61,338 bases of DNA from Paracoccaceae bacterium (GTDB taxonomy: Bacteria; Pseudomonadota; Alphaproteobacteria; Rhodobacterales; Rhodobacteraceae): NCBI GenBank assembly GCA_029862205.1, contig JAOTXT010000021.1:1-61338 (forward strand), given 5' to 3'. This document shows positions 1 to 9,005 of this stretch, in pieces (positions within the stretch are counted from its first letter, which is position 1; each line of letters opens with the position of its first letter). Both the position numbers and the translations under genes were made by a program. The notes beneath the pieces were generated by a model. That model was not told the origin of the DNA, searched no databases, and saw nothing but the letters and a program-made list of their open reading frames with translations.

Positions 1-1
1 G

Positions 2-223
2 TGCCTGTTGCAACAGACGGTCGAGTTCCCGCATCGCTCCATCGTGCTCGGCGAGGTCGTGCAAATGCATGTCCGTGACGAATGTCTGGACGAGAGTGGG
101 CACTACGTGCGTCCCGAGGCCTATCAGCCGCTCGCCCGCCTGCATGCAGACAACTACATCGTCGCCGACACACAGTTCGAGCTGAAACCGAATTCGTCGC
201 TGAAAGCTGCAGCAAACGCTTGA
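2..223 (+). CDS. Flavin reductase-like protein, C-terminal part (5' end outside window)
   Basis: The reading frame is open to the left edge, so the gene starts upstream and only about 73 C-terminal residues are present. The visible part contains HRSIVLGEVVQMHV, then a segment ending in YQPLARLHADNYIV. Both resemble the end of the FMN-binding split-barrel (DIM6/NTAB) flavin reductase family, where the conserved serine/histidine strand precedes the C-terminal cap. Such proteins supply reduced flavin or act as small flavoprotein oxygenases. The stop lies 7 bp before the next start, so it probably belongs to the same operon as the three amidohydrolases. The family call rests on a short fragment and is moderately sure. 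Confidence 0.6.
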   Translation, partial: CLLQQTVEFPHRSIVLGEVVQMHVRDECLDESGHYVRPEAYQPLARLHADNYIVADTQFELKPNSSLKAAANA

Positions 224-230
224 GGAACCT

Positions 231-1427
231 ATGAGCCACGACCTCCTGATCCGCAATGTCTGCCCATGGGGCGCGCCCAAAACCGACATCCTGATCAGGG
301 ATGGGCGCATCGCCAGCATGAGTCCCGGGCTCGCCGCCGATGGAATTGCCACCGAGGATGGCGGCGGGGCCATCGCGCTGCCCGGGCTTGTCGAGGCACA
401 CACGCATCTCGACAAGTCGCTCTGGGGAATGGGTTGGCGACCGCACCAGGCGGGACCGCGGCTGATCGACAAGATCGAGACCGAGCGGCGCTTGAAGAAG
501 GAATGGGACATCGACGCGCACCGTCAGTCGGCCCGGCAGGCGGTGCTGTCGCTTAGCCATGGCTCGACCGCGATCCGCAGCCATGTGGACATCGACACCG
601 AGATTGGCCTTGCGGGGTTCGAGGGTGTAGCGGCGACGCGCGCTGACCTCGGCGAGGTCATCGACATCGAGATCGTCGCCTTCCCGCAATCTGGGATGAT
701 GTGCCGCTCCGGCACGCTGGAGCTGATTGAAGCCGCGCTGGCGAGCGGTGCCGATGTGGTTGGCGGGCTCGACCCCTGCGCCATTGACGGCGACCCGAAA
801 GGCCAACTCGACGCGGTCTTCGCCCTGGCCGAGAAGCACGGCAAACCCATCGATGTCCACCTGCATGAGCCGGACGAACTTGGCGCGTTTTCGATGGAGA
901 TGATCCTCGAGCGCACGAAAGCCCATGGCATGCAGGGGAACGTGACGATCAGCCATGCGTTCTGCCTCGGCATGGCCGACCGCGCCCGTGCCCACGGATT
1001 GGTTGAACGGCTCGCGGAGGAGCGCATTGCCATCGCCACCGTCGCGACAGCGTCGCGCCCGGTGCCTGCAGCGGCGGAGTTGCGGGAGGCTGGTGTGACG
1101 CTCTGCGCCGGCTCGGACGGTATCCGCGATACCTGGGGACCCTATGGCAATGCCGACATGCTGGAGCGCGCAATGCTGCTGGGCCTGCGCAACAACTTTC
1201 GCACTGATCCGGACGTTGAGCACGCCCTCTGGTGCTGCAGCTATGGTGGCGCGAAGGTAATGGGGTTGCCGGATTACGGTCTCGACGAGGGCTGTGCCGC
1301 CGATCTGGTGCTGGTCGAAGCCGAGGCGGTCGCCCATGCGGTAACCGCTCATCCGCCCCGCAGGCTGGTGATCAAGCGCGGCCGGGTTGTCGGCCGCGAC
1401 GGCCGCGCGCTTGTCGAGGTGCCATGA
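231..1427 (+). CDS. Amidohydrolase, cytosine deaminase-like
   Basis: 398 residues of the metal-dependent amidohydrolase superfamily. A short N-terminal beta-sandwich precedes the barrel. HTHLDK (about residues 58-63) carries the first metal histidines, HVDID and HLHEP follow, SHAFCLG supplies another histidine and GSDGIRDTW holds the catalytic aspartate. The HTHLDK and SHAFCLG arrangement is that of cytosine deaminase and AtzC-like enzymes, which deaminate or hydrolyse ring or side-chain C-N bonds of pyrimidines and triazines; the true substrate is unknown. A GAGGAA ribosome site precedes the ATG. The stop overlaps the next start as ATGA, suggesting translational coupling. Confidence 0.8.
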   Translation: MSHDLLIRNVCPWGAPKTDILIRDGRIASMSPGLAADGIATEDGGGAIALPGLVEAHTHLDKSLWGMGWRPHQAGPRLIDKIETERRLKKEWDIDAHRQSARQAVLSLSHGSTAIRSHVDIDTEIGLAGFEGVAATRADLGEVIDIEIVAFPQSGMMCRSGTLELIEAALASGADVVGGLDPCAIDGDPKGQLDAVFALAEKHGKPIDVHLHEPDELGAFSMEMILERTKAHGMQGNVTISHAFCLGMADRARAHGLVERLAEERIAIATVATASRPVPAAAELREAGVTLCAGSDGIRDTWGPYGNADMLERAMLLGLRNNFRTDPDVEHALWCCSYGGAKVMGLPDYGLDEGCAADLVLVEAEAVAHAVTAHPPRRLVIKRGRVVGRDGRALVEVP

Positions 1428-2911
1428 CTTCAGCCCGGGAACCCGGCCCCGTCCTGATGTCCGCCCGCTGGGTGGTCGGGCATGTGGAGGGGCGCCATGT
1501 GCTGCTCGAAGACGGCGAGGTGGTGTTCGAAGGCGGCCGTGTCGTCTTCGCCGGCCACAACTTTCCCGGCGAGGTGGCGCGGCGGATCGATTGCGGCCAT
1601 GCGCTCATCGGCCCGGGGTTCATCGACCTAGATGCGCTCTCGGACCTCGACACCACGGTGCTGGCCTTCGACAACCAGCCGGCCTGGAAGAAGGGCCGGG
1701 TCTGGCCCGAGGATTACATGCGCGCTGCCCGCGAGATGTATTCACCCGAGGAACTGGCCTGGCAAAAGCGCTATGCGTTCACGCGGCTTATTCGGAACGG
1801 CATAACGACGGCACTGCCGATCGCCTCGCTGTTCTATCGGGAATGGGGCGAGACCTGGGACGAATTCGCGGCTGCGGCAGCAGCGGCAGGGGACCTTGGA
1901 CTGCGCGTCTATCTGGGACCCGCATATCGGAGCGGCAACAGCTTTGTCCGCGTTGACCGCACGGTTGATCAGTTCTTTGACGAGGAGCGCGGGCTAGCGG
2001 GCCTCGCCGAGGCCGAGCGGTTCTGCCGGGACTTCGAGGGTCGGTCCGACGGCCTGATCCGCACGATGCTGGCGCCCGACCGGATCGAGACTTGCACGCC
2101 CGAGCTAATCCGCCGCTCCGGATCGCTCGCGCGCGATCTCGGCGTGCCCGTGCGGCTCCACTGCTGTCAGTCGCTCTACGAGTACGAGACGGTCCTGAAG
2201 CTCCGCGGCATGAGCCCGCCGGAATGGCTGGCTTCGCTCGGCTTCCTGTCCGAGCGGTCGATCCTGCCCCATCTGACCGTGGTCTCGGGCGCCAACGGCG
2301 TGACCCGCCCCGCCCCGGACCTGGAGATCATCCGCGACTCCGGCGCCGCCCTCGCGCATTGTCCCGTGGTCATGGCGCGGCACGGCACGGCGCTGCAATC
2401 CTTCCGGCGCTACCGTGACATGGGGATCACGATCGGCATGGGCACTGACACCCATCCGCCGGACATGGTCCTGAACATGCAGACCGGCCTGCTTCTCGCC
2501 CGTGTCGCGGAGAACGGTGCCCAGGCGGTTCGGGCCGAGGATCTCTATGACGCGGCGACCCTTGGCGGGGCGAAAGCGCTCGGTCGGGGCGATCTCGGAC
2601 GGCTGGCGCCCGGCGCTCGGGCGGACTTGACAGTAATCGATCTCGACGCACCGGAGATGGGTCAGGTGATCGACCCAATCCAGACGCTGATGCTGAATGC
2701 GTCGGGACGCGAGGTTCGGACCGTCGTCATCGACGGGCGTTTCGTGATGGAGGACGGCCGCATCCCGGGCATCGATGAACGTGCAATGCGCTCCCAGGCC
2801 CAGGCGCAGTTCGACCGGATGGCGGCGCAGTATCCGGACCGCACCCATGGCCACCCCCCGCTCGATGAGATTTTCTCTGCAAGCTACCGCCGCATCGCGA
2901 GGCCCGAATGA
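1424..2911 (+). CDS. Amidohydrolase (chlorohydrolase-like) lacking the HxH motif
   Basis: 495 residues if started at the ATG that overlaps the previous stop; the frame is open further upstream but that part lies inside the preceding gene. Amidohydrolase features are the N-terminal sandwich with GPGFID, a histidine in VRLHCC, one in LPHLTVVSG, and GTDTHPPDM near residue 345 with the barrel aspartate. The position that normally reads HxH after PGxxD is DLDAL here, so the usual first metal pair is absent. It may bind a single metal, as in some deaminase-like subgroups, or use a changed site. It overlaps the next gene by ATGA, making the second of three coupled amidohydrolases. Confidence 0.75.
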   Translation: MTSAREPGPVLMSARWVVGHVEGRHVLLEDGEVVFEGGRVVFAGHNFPGEVARRIDCGHALIGPGFIDLDALSDLDTTVLAFDNQPAWKKGRVWPEDYMRAAREMYSPEELAWQKRYAFTRLIRNGITTALPIASLFYREWGETWDEFAAAAAAAGDLGLRVYLGPAYRSGNSFVRVDRTVDQFFDEERGLAGLAEAERFCRDFEGRSDGLIRTMLAPDRIETCTPELIRRSGSLARDLGVPVRLHCCQSLYEYETVLKLRGMSPPEWLASLGFLSERSILPHLTVVSGANGVTRPAPDLEIIRDSGAALAHCPVVMARHGTALQSFRRYRDMGITIGMGTDTHPPDMVLNMQTGLLLARVAENGAQAVRAEDLYDAATLGGAKALGRGDLGRLAPGARADLTVIDLDAPEMGQVIDPIQTLMLNASGREVRTVVIDGRFVMEDGRIPGIDERAMRSQAQAQFDRMAAQYPDRTHGHPPLDEIFSASYRRIARPE

Positions 2912-4347
2912 CCGACCTGCTGATCCGCCATGTCACTGCCGTCACCGTGGACGCCGAGCGCCGGGTGATCGAGGACGCCGCCATCGCCGTGACGGGCGAC
3001 CGCGTCGACGCCATTGGCCCGGATGCAGAGACCGCCGCGGCCCACCCCTCGGCAAGGGTGATCGACGCGCGTGACATGGCTGCGATCCCCGGACTGATTG
3101 ATTGCCACTCGCATGCCGGGCACGGGCTCGTGCGCTCGCTCGGCGCGGGCGACGGCCAAGTCTGGTTCGATGCTTGTGCCGAAATCTACGCCCGCGGCTC
3201 GACCGTCGAGTTCTGGCGCGCCGAAGCCCGGCTGGCGCAGCTCGAGCGGCTGAAGGCCGGCGTTACCACGGCGGTCTCGCTGCTCGGCGGCGGGGCGGAT
3301 GTCTACCGGACCGACGATCCGGCCTTCGGCGATGCTCATTGCGACGCAACCAGCGAGTCCGGGCTCCGCACCATTCTGGCGGTGGGGCCTGGGCGGCGGC
3401 CCTTCCCGCTCGACTACCGGCACCCGGAAGGCTCCGCCCTTTCGCTCAGCTTCGCGCGCCAGCTCGAGGTCAGCGAGGATCTGATCCGGCGGAGGAACGA
3501 TATCCTGCAGGAGCGCACCGGCGTCTGTCTGATCATGCCGGTCTACCATGCCGCCGAACTGGCCGAGCATGAAGCGGAGATCCGGGCCATGTCCGAGGCC
3601 GTTGCGGACCTGCGCGCCCGGCTCGGCGCGCTTTTCACTCAGGACGGGCACCGCGACGGCACCATCGCCATTGCCCGCGACCTCGGCCTCCTCGGCCCCT
3701 TCGCGCTGCTCTCGCACAGCGTCGACCTGACCGAGGCGGACTTTGCGGCGCTGGCCGAAACCGGCGCCCATATCGTCCATAACCCCAGCGCCATCATGTC
3801 GGTCTATGGCCGCTGCCCTGCGCCGGAGCTGATCGAGGCGGGCGTCACTGTCTGCCTCGGCTCGGATGCTGGTGCGCCGGATCGCGGCTTCGACATGTTC
3901 CGGCACATGGCGCAGTGCATGCACTACCACCGGCGCCATTTCCGCGACCCCGCCTACATGCCGCCCGGCAAGGTCCTCGAGATGGCGACCATTGACGCTG
4001 CGCGCGCCTTGGGGTTGGAGGCGGATCTCGGTTCGCTGGAGGCGGGCAAGAAGGCGGACATCGTGCTGGTCGACATGCGCAAACCCCATCTTTGGCCGTC
4101 CAACATGCCGATCACCCGGCTGGCCCATTTCGCCAACGCGGCAGACGTGGACACCGCCATCGTCGATGGGCAGGTCCTGATGCAGGGCCGTGCGCCGGGC
4201 CGCGTCGATACCGGTGAGATTTTCGAGGACGCTGGCCATGAACTCAACCGCGCGCTAAAGCGGACCGGCCTCGAACATACAACGCGCGAGCCTGATGGCT
4301 ACTGGACCAGCACACGGCGCGGAACTGATCGATATCCGGTCCGATAG
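2908..4347 (+). CDS. Amidohydrolase, TrzN/AtzA/S-adenosylhomocysteine deaminase-like
   Basis: 479 residues. It has the full metal signature: DCHSHAGHG (HxH) near residue 68, YHAAE in the middle, a histidine in LLSHSVDLTEADF followed by AHIVHNPSA, and CLGSDAGAPD with the aspartate. The HNPSA and SDAGAP region is typical of the aminohydrolase branch that includes triazine chlorohydrolases, guanine-type deaminases and SAH/MTA deaminase. The C-terminus closes the beta-sandwich (KADIVLVD, DTAIVDGQVLM). It starts inside the stop of the preceding gene. A pathway using three successive amidohydrolases plus a flavoprotein suggests stepwise breakdown of a nitrogen-rich ring compound; that is inference. 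Confidence 0.8.
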   Translation: MTDLLIRHVTAVTVDAERRVIEDAAIAVTGDRVDAIGPDAETAAAHPSARVIDARDMAAIPGLIDCHSHAGHGLVRSLGAGDGQVWFDACAEIYARGSTVEFWRAEARLAQLERLKAGVTTAVSLLGGGADVYRTDDPAFGDAHCDATSESGLRTILAVGPGRRPFPLDYRHPEGSALSLSFARQLEVSEDLIRRRNDILQERTGVCLIMPVYHAAELAEHEAEIRAMSEAVADLRARLGALFTQDGHRDGTIAIARDLGLLGPFALLSHSVDLTEADFAALAETGAHIVHNPSAIMSVYGRCPAPELIEAGVTVCLGSDAGAPDRGFDMFRHMAQCMHYHRRHFRDPAYMPPGKVLEMATIDAARALGLEADLGSLEAGKKADIVLVDMRKPHLWPSNMPITRLAHFANAADVDTAIVDGQVLMQGRAPGRVDTGEIFEDAGHELNRALKRTGLEHTTREPDGYWTSTRRGTDRYPVR

Positions 4348-4773
4348 CAGCATCGCCGACGCCGAAGTGGAACCGACCTGAAGCTCGTATGCAGATTTGG
4401 TTCAACCGGTTTCAGATCAGAGATCGGCCCGGCCGGAAGCACTGACAGTTTACGAACTGCGGGATCCGCGCTTGGGTTTTAGAAGCTTTCACCGCAAGGC
4501 TGTGTGCGAACTTGGTGCACTCCATTGCATCGATGTCCAATATGCCGCCAAGAACGACGCTCGGGAAAATTGAGGAGCGCGTGCTTTTGGCACTTTGTTG
4601 CCGTAGCCTCAATGGCGGCAATCGCGATCAAACCGGGCATTAGAAATTTTGCGCCAACGGCAGGTTTGTCCGCACAGCGGACATCCGCGTTCGGCGCGAA
4701 AACGGGGGTTTCAACGCGAACCAAACCCACCGAATTTTCCATTCACGATGTAACTTTTGCTGACTTGGCCGGC
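4348..4773. other. Intergenic region without a supportable gene
   Basis: 426 bp between the amidohydrolase operon and the convergent CYTH-CHAD gene. Its GC content is visibly lower than its neighbours (runs such as GGGTTTTAGAAGC and CCGAATTTTCC). Short open frames exist on both strands but none has a convincing start, ribosome site or recognisable motif. No terminator hairpin with a T run is evident. It may be decayed sequence. Confidence 0.4.
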
Positions 4774-6300
4774 TCAGCGCCAGAACCGCGGGGCGCTCTT
4801 CAGCGCGCGCCAGCGGTACCGGGCCTCGGCCCAGTCGTGCTCGGCGCGTTCGGTGCGGATGCCGATCACCAGCCCGGCGGCGCGCTGGGCGGCGGGGTTG
4901 CCGCCTGCCGGGGCATCGGGCGCCTCGAACATCGCCTGGATCATCGCCGCGTCATTCAGCTCGCCGAACAGCTCCTGCAGCGCCTTGAGGTAGCGCACGA
5001 AGGGTTTGACCTTCTTTTGCCGATAGAGCGGGCCCAGGAATTCGGCCGTATAGCGCAGGCGCTTGACCGATTTGCGCAGCTCGTGGCGTTTCTCGACGCT
5101 GAGGCTCTCGATGCCGCGTGCGCGTTTCTTGACACGGCGCCAGGCCTTGTCGAGCGCAGTATCGGCGACGGTGCCAAGGCAGGTGATGCCGTTCCCCGGC
5201 CAGTCCGCGGTCTCGACAAAGGCCGCAAGATCCAGCAGGAAGCCCTGGGCGCGCGCCGAGGTGAGCGTTGCGCTCAGCGCCCGCCGCTCGGCCTCGCCGG
5301 CCTGGACCAGGCCATCGATCAGGGCCGGGAAACCGCGCAGGCCCGGATGCGCCGCGGCCTCCGGGCGCACGACATCGCTCAGCGCCACGTCCAGGTCGCG
5401 TTTGCGGCTGACGGCCCGGCCTAGCAGGCGCGCCTGGTCCTTCAGCCGCGTGCCTTCCTGGAGCGGGATGCAATCGCGGAAGATCGTGAAGGCGGCGCGC
5501 AGGCGGCGCAGGCCAATCCGCAACTGGTGCGGCCCCTCCGCCGCGTCCGCGTGGCGCACCGCCAGCATGTTGGCGGCGATCTGGTCCAGGCATTCGCGCA
5601 GCACCGCGCGGGCCGCATCCTCGGCGCCCTGATCGCGGCTGAGCGGCACGTCTTGGGCATTGCGCGGAGCGATCGGCGGCATGATCCGCCCCTCGGCGGC
5701 CAGCAGGAACCCGCGCTCGGCCTTCGAGAGGGTCGAGAATTGCATGCCGCCCTCGGGAAAGAGCTTGCGCGCGGCGGCGTAGAGCGCGCTCGGCTCGCCG
5801 GTCTTCAGCTCCAACTCGGCTTCGCGCAGTTCCTCGGCCCGTTCGCCCGCCAGGATGCGGCCGGCATCGATGGCCAATTCGATCTCGCCGCCCCCGGGCA
5901 GGCTGATCTGATAGGTCTTGCGCTCGATCCGGCTTTCGCAGACGGGCGCGAGCCGGGCGCCCTTGACGCTTTCAAGAATCTGCTCGCGGATCTTCTCGTC
6001 CGGGATCCGAGCGATATCGAGCTCGCCGCCCGGCACCGGACACTCGCTTTCCATCGCCTTCGAGAGGCCAGAGGCAATCGATTTGCCGGACTTGACCGTC
6101 TGCACCCAGCCGCCCGCCTTCTCGCGGAGCCGAAGCGCGATGCCGGCCTCGCGCAGACGGTGGTCGTGGGTGTCGAAATAGATGCTGCGCAGCGTATCCG
6201 TGGCCGGCGCCCCGGCGTTGAGACCCGAGCGGGCCAGGCCTTCCTTCAGGCGGCGTTCCTGAGCCTCGTCCAGAACGATCTTGAGCTCGGTCTCTCTCAT
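4774..6300 (-). CDS. CYTH and CHAD domain-containing protein
   Basis: 508 residues. The N-terminus MRETELKIVL carries the ExExK signature of the CYTH triphosphate-tunnel fold, followed by IYFDT, LRLREK and VKSGKS with the basic substrate-binding residues, and AELELKTGE near residue 170. From about residue 220 to the end is a helical CHAD domain with conserved histidines and arginines (HQLRIGLRRLRAAF, HELRKSVKRLRYTAEFL). CYTH proteins hydrolyse inorganic triphosphate or related compounds; CHAD domains bind polyphosphate. The fusion is common in proteobacteria and probably acts in polyphosphate metabolism. It is divergent from modA, with 148 bp between the starts. Confidence 0.9.
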   Translation of the reverse strand: MRETELKIVLDEAQERRLKEGLARSGLNAGAPATDTLRSIYFDTHDHRLREAGIALRLREKAGGWVQTVKSGKSIASGLSKAMESECPVPGGELDIARIPDEKIREQILESVKGARLAPVCESRIERKTYQISLPGGGEIELAIDAGRILAGERAEELREAELELKTGEPSALYAAARKLFPEGGMQFSTLSKAERGFLLAAEGRIMPPIAPRNAQDVPLSRDQGAEDAARAVLRECLDQIAANMLAVRHADAAEGPHQLRIGLRRLRAAFTIFRDCIPLQEGTRLKDQARLLGRAVSRKRDLDVALSDVVRPEAAAHPGLRGFPALIDGLVQAGEAERRALSATLTSARAQGFLLDLAAFVETADWPGNGITCLGTVADTALDKAWRRVKKRARGIESLSVEKRHELRKSVKRLRYTAEFLGPLYRQKKVKPFVRYLKALQELFGELNDAAMIQAMFEAPDAPAGGNPAAQRAAGLVIGIRTERAEHDWAEARYRWRALKSAPRFWR

Positions 6301-6408
6301 GACGCGACCTTAGGATGGAGCTATCCGCAATTTCAAGTGCGCAAAGGTATGAGATCGGGCACGAATTCCGATTCATCCACATCCACCGTTGTCGGGGTGC
6401 AAGGCGCC

Positions 6409-6432
6409 CGTTATATCCAGGGATATATAACG
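6409..6432 (+). promoter_or_regulatory. ModE-binding site upstream of modABC
   Basis: Inverted repeat CGTTATATC, six bases, TATATAACG. The known ModE operator is CGnTATATA-N6-TATATAnCG, so the right half is perfect and the left has one change. It ends 16 bp before the modA start, a position that would block transcription or initiation when molybdate-loaded ModE is bound. A modE gene lies at the far end of the same cluster. Confidence 0.85.
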
Positions 6433-6448
6433 AGATGCCGAGGCCCTT

Positions 6449-7198
6449 ATGGCGGCAAAGCTGATCAGGATCGTGCTCGCGGCGCTTGCCATAGTCGCCG
6501 CCGCGCCCGGCCTTCGGGCCGAACCGCTGACCGTGTTCGGGGCGGCGAGCCTGACGGATGTGCTGAGCGAGATCGGCGCGGGCTTCGAGGAGGAGACGGG
6601 GACAAAGGTGCGGTTTTCCTTTGCCGCCTCCTCGACGGTGGCGCGGCAGATCGAGGCGGGGGCGCCGGTGGATGTGGTGGCGCTCGCCAGCACGGACTGG
6701 GCCGACTATCTGGCCGCGCGCGGGCTCATCGGCGAACAGGTCTTTCCGGCAGCCAACCGCCTGGCCCTGGTCGCGCCGGCGGGCATCGTGGCTGCTGACC
6801 CGCTGACGCGGGAGGCGTTCACCGCCCTGATCGGTACCGACGGACGCATCGCCGTTGGCGACCCGGCTCACGTTCCGGCTGGCGTCTACGCGCGGCAAGC
6901 GCTGGAAAACCTCGGCCTCTGGCAGATCGCCGAGCCCCGGCTGGCCCCAACCGACAATGTGCGGGCGGCGCTGGCTTTGGTGGCGCGCGGAGAGGCCGCG
7001 CTAGGCGTCGTCTACCTCACCGACGCGGCGATCGCGGATGTGGCGGTCCTGGCTGAGGTTCCGGCCTCGGCGCATGCGCCGATTGCCTATCCCTTCGCCA
7101 TCGTCGCCGACGGCCCGGCGGCGCGGGCGTTCCTGAGCTATGTGACCGGTGGCGCGTCGCGCGCGATCTTCCGGCGTCACGGTTTCCAGGTGGAGTGA
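6449..7198 (+). CDS. modA: Molybdate ABC transporter, periplasmic binding protein
   Basis: 249 residues. A Sec signal peptide (KLIRIVLAALAIVAAAPGLRA) is followed by the ModA start PLTVFGAASLTDVLSEI, with SFAASSTVARQIEAGAPVDV containing the serine and alanine positions that hold the oxyanion, and PTDNVRAALALVARGEAALG further on. Binds molybdate (and tungstate) in the periplasm and delivers it to ModBC for molybdenum-cofactor synthesis. The operator at 6409-6432 lies just upstream. Its stop overlaps the modB start as TGATG. Confidence 0.95.
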   Translation: MAAKLIRIVLAALAIVAAAPGLRAEPLTVFGAASLTDVLSEIGAGFEEETGTKVRFSFAASSTVARQIEAGAPVDVVALASTDWADYLAARGLIGEQVFPAANRLALVAPAGIVAADPLTREAFTALIGTDGRIAVGDPAHVPAGVYARQALENLGLWQIAEPRLAPTDNVRAALALVARGEAALGVVYLTDAAIADVAVLAEVPASAHAPIAYPFAIVADGPAARAFLSYVTGGASRAIFRRHGFQVE

Positions 7199-7893
7199 TG
7201 CTCGGCGCCCTGACCCCCGCCGAGATCGAGGCCCTGATGCTGAGCCTCAAGGTCGCCAGCGTCGCGGTGATCGGCGCCCTGCCCCCGGCAATCGCGGTGG
7301 CGTTCCTGCTGGCGCGCGGGCGCTTCGCCGGGCGGGCGCTGCTCGACAGTCTGGTGCATTTGCCCCTGGTTCTGCCGCCCGTGGTGATGGGGTATCTGCT
7401 GCTGGTGATCCTGGGGACAAAGGCGCCGTTGGGCGCGTGGCTGAACGAGACCCTCGGCATCCGATTCGCGTTCTCTTGGACAGGCGCCGCTCTCGCCGCC
7501 GGGATCATCAGCTTCCCGTTCCAGGTCCGCGCCATCCGCCTGTCGATCGAGGCAATCGATCCGGGCCTGGCCGAGGCCGCCGAAACACTGGGCGCCGGGC
7601 CGTTCGACCGGTTCCTGAACATCACCCTGCCGCTGGCCCTGCCGGGGATCGTCGCGGGGGCGATCACGGCGTTTGCCGCCAGCTTGGGCGAGTTCGGCGC
7701 GATCATCACCTTCGTCTCGAACATCCCCGGCGAGACCCGCACCCTGCCGCTGGCGATCTACACCGCGATCCAATCGCCCGGCGGCGAGGCGGCAGCGGCG
7801 CGGCTGGCGGCACTGGCGATCGCGCTGGCGGTCGCGGGTCTGCTGCTGGCCGAGATCGCGGCGCGCCGTGTGCGCAGATTGTCCGGCCGATGA
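7198..7893 (+). CDS. modB: Molybdate ABC transporter, permease
   Basis: 231 residues from the ATG at 7198; a GTG three bases earlier is also possible. About five membrane segments are visible. The cytoplasmic EAA loop that contacts the ATPase is AAETLGAGPFDRFLNITLPL, followed by PGIVAGAITAFAASLGEFGA, which is typical of ModB. Inner-membrane channel of the molybdate transporter. It overlaps both modA and modC by a few bases, so the three are translated as a unit. Confidence 0.95.
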   Translation: MLGALTPAEIEALMLSLKVASVAVIGALPPAIAVAFLLARGRFAGRALLDSLVHLPLVLPPVVMGYLLLVILGTKAPLGAWLNETLGIRFAFSWTGAALAAGIISFPFQVRAIRLSIEAIDPGLAEAAETLGAGPFDRFLNITLPLALPGIVAGAITAFAASLGEFGAIITFVSNIPGETRTLPLAIYTAIQSPGGEAAAARLAALAIALAVAGLLLAEIAARRVRRLSGR

Positions 7894-9005
7894 CGCTGAG
7901 CGCCACCATCAATCACCGTTTCCCGGGCTTCCGGCTGGAGATGGATTTCGAGGTCTCGGGCACGGGGCTGACCGCGCTCTTCGGTCCGTCCGGGTCGGGG
8001 AAAACGACCTGCATTAACGCGATATCCGGACTTCTTCGCCCCGATCAGGGCCGCATCGTCATCAACGACCGGCCGGTTTTCGACCGCGCGGAGGGCCTGA
8101 ACCTGCCGGCGCGGAGGCGGCGCGTCGGGCATGTCTTTCAGGATGCGAGGCTGTTCCCGCATCTGACGGTTGCTCGCAATCTGGATTTCGGCGCCCGGCG
8201 CTCATCCAATCCACCCTCGGCGGCGGAACGTGCGCGCGTCATTGAGATGCTGGGGATTGGACATCTGCTGGAGCGCCGCCCGGCGACGTTGTCGGGCGGC
8301 GAGCGTCAGCGGGTCGCGCTGGGACGCGCGCTGCTGACCAAGCCGCAATTGCTGCTGCTCGACGAGCCGATGGCGGCGCTGGATCAGGCGCGCAAGGCGG
8401 AAATCCTGCCGCATCTGGAGCGCTTGCGCGACGAGGCACGGATCCCGATCGTGTTTGTCTCCCATGCGCTCGACGATGTGGCGCGGCTGGCCGACGACAT
8501 CGTGGTTGTCAACGACGGACGCGCCGTCGCGACGGGTCCGGTGGACGAGGTGCTGTCGCGCACGGACCTGCTCGGCCTGACCGGGCAATCCGAGCCAATG
8601 TCGGTGATCACGGCGGAGATCCTGCGCCACGACGTGGAGGGGGGCCTGAGCGAGCTCGGCTTCAACGGTGGCAAGCTATGGGTCGCCCGGGTCGATGGCG
8701 CACAGGGCGACGCGGTGCGGCTGAGGATCGCCGCGCGCGACGTGATGCTGGCGCTGGAGCCGCCCCAGGGGATCAGCGCGACCAACCAGATCGCGGGGCG
8801 GGTGGCCGAGATCCGCTCGGGTCCCGGGCCCTATTGCGACATCCGGCTGATCTGCGGCGGCTCGGCGCTGTTGGCGCGGATCACCCGGCGCTCGGCCGAG
8901 CGGTTGGGTCTGGGGCCGGGGCGCGAGGTGATCGCGGTGATCAAGTCTGTCAGCGTAAACCGGCGGGCAGGCCAGGGCCCGGCGCTCAATCGTCCGGCTG
9001 GATGA
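7890..9005 (+). CDS. modC: Molybdate ABC transporter, ATPase with Mop domain
   Basis: 371 residues from the ATG overlapping the modB stop (ATGA). Walker A is GPSGSGKT (residues 32-39), the ABC signature LSGGERQRVALGRAL, Walker B LLLLDEP and the H-loop VSHALDD. From about residue 295 a C-terminal Mop/TOBE domain (AGRVAEIRSGPGPYCDIRL) binds molybdate and can give feedback inhibition. Its last 20 bases overlap the convergent modE, so the two transcripts are antisense at their ends. Confidence 0.95.
   Translation: MTLSATINHRFPGFRLEMDFEVSGTGLTALFGPSGSGKTTCINAISGLLRPDQGRIVINDRPVFDRAEGLNLPARRRRVGHVFQDARLFPHLTVARNLDFGARRSSNPPSAAERARVIEMLGIGHLLERRPATLSGGERQRVALGRALLTKPQLLLLDEPMAALDQARKAEILPHLERLRDEARIPIVFVSHALDDVARLADDIVVVNDGRAVATGPVDEVLSRTDLLGLTGQSEPMSVITAEILRHDVEGGLSELGFNGGKLWVARVDGAQGDAVRLRIAARDVMLALEPPQGISATNQIAGRVAEIRSGPGPYCDIRLICGGSALLARITRRSAERLGLGPGREVIAVIKSVSVNRRAGQGPALNRPAG

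Noticed and set aside
4412-4742. Small genes in the 4348-4773 gap
   Set aside because: No start with a ribosome site and no recognisable motif on either strand.
5527-6798. Long plus-strand open frame antisense to the CYTH-CHAD gene
   Set aside because: GC-rich third-position shadow of the minus-strand gene; the translation shows no known motif and it also crosses the intergenic region and modA.
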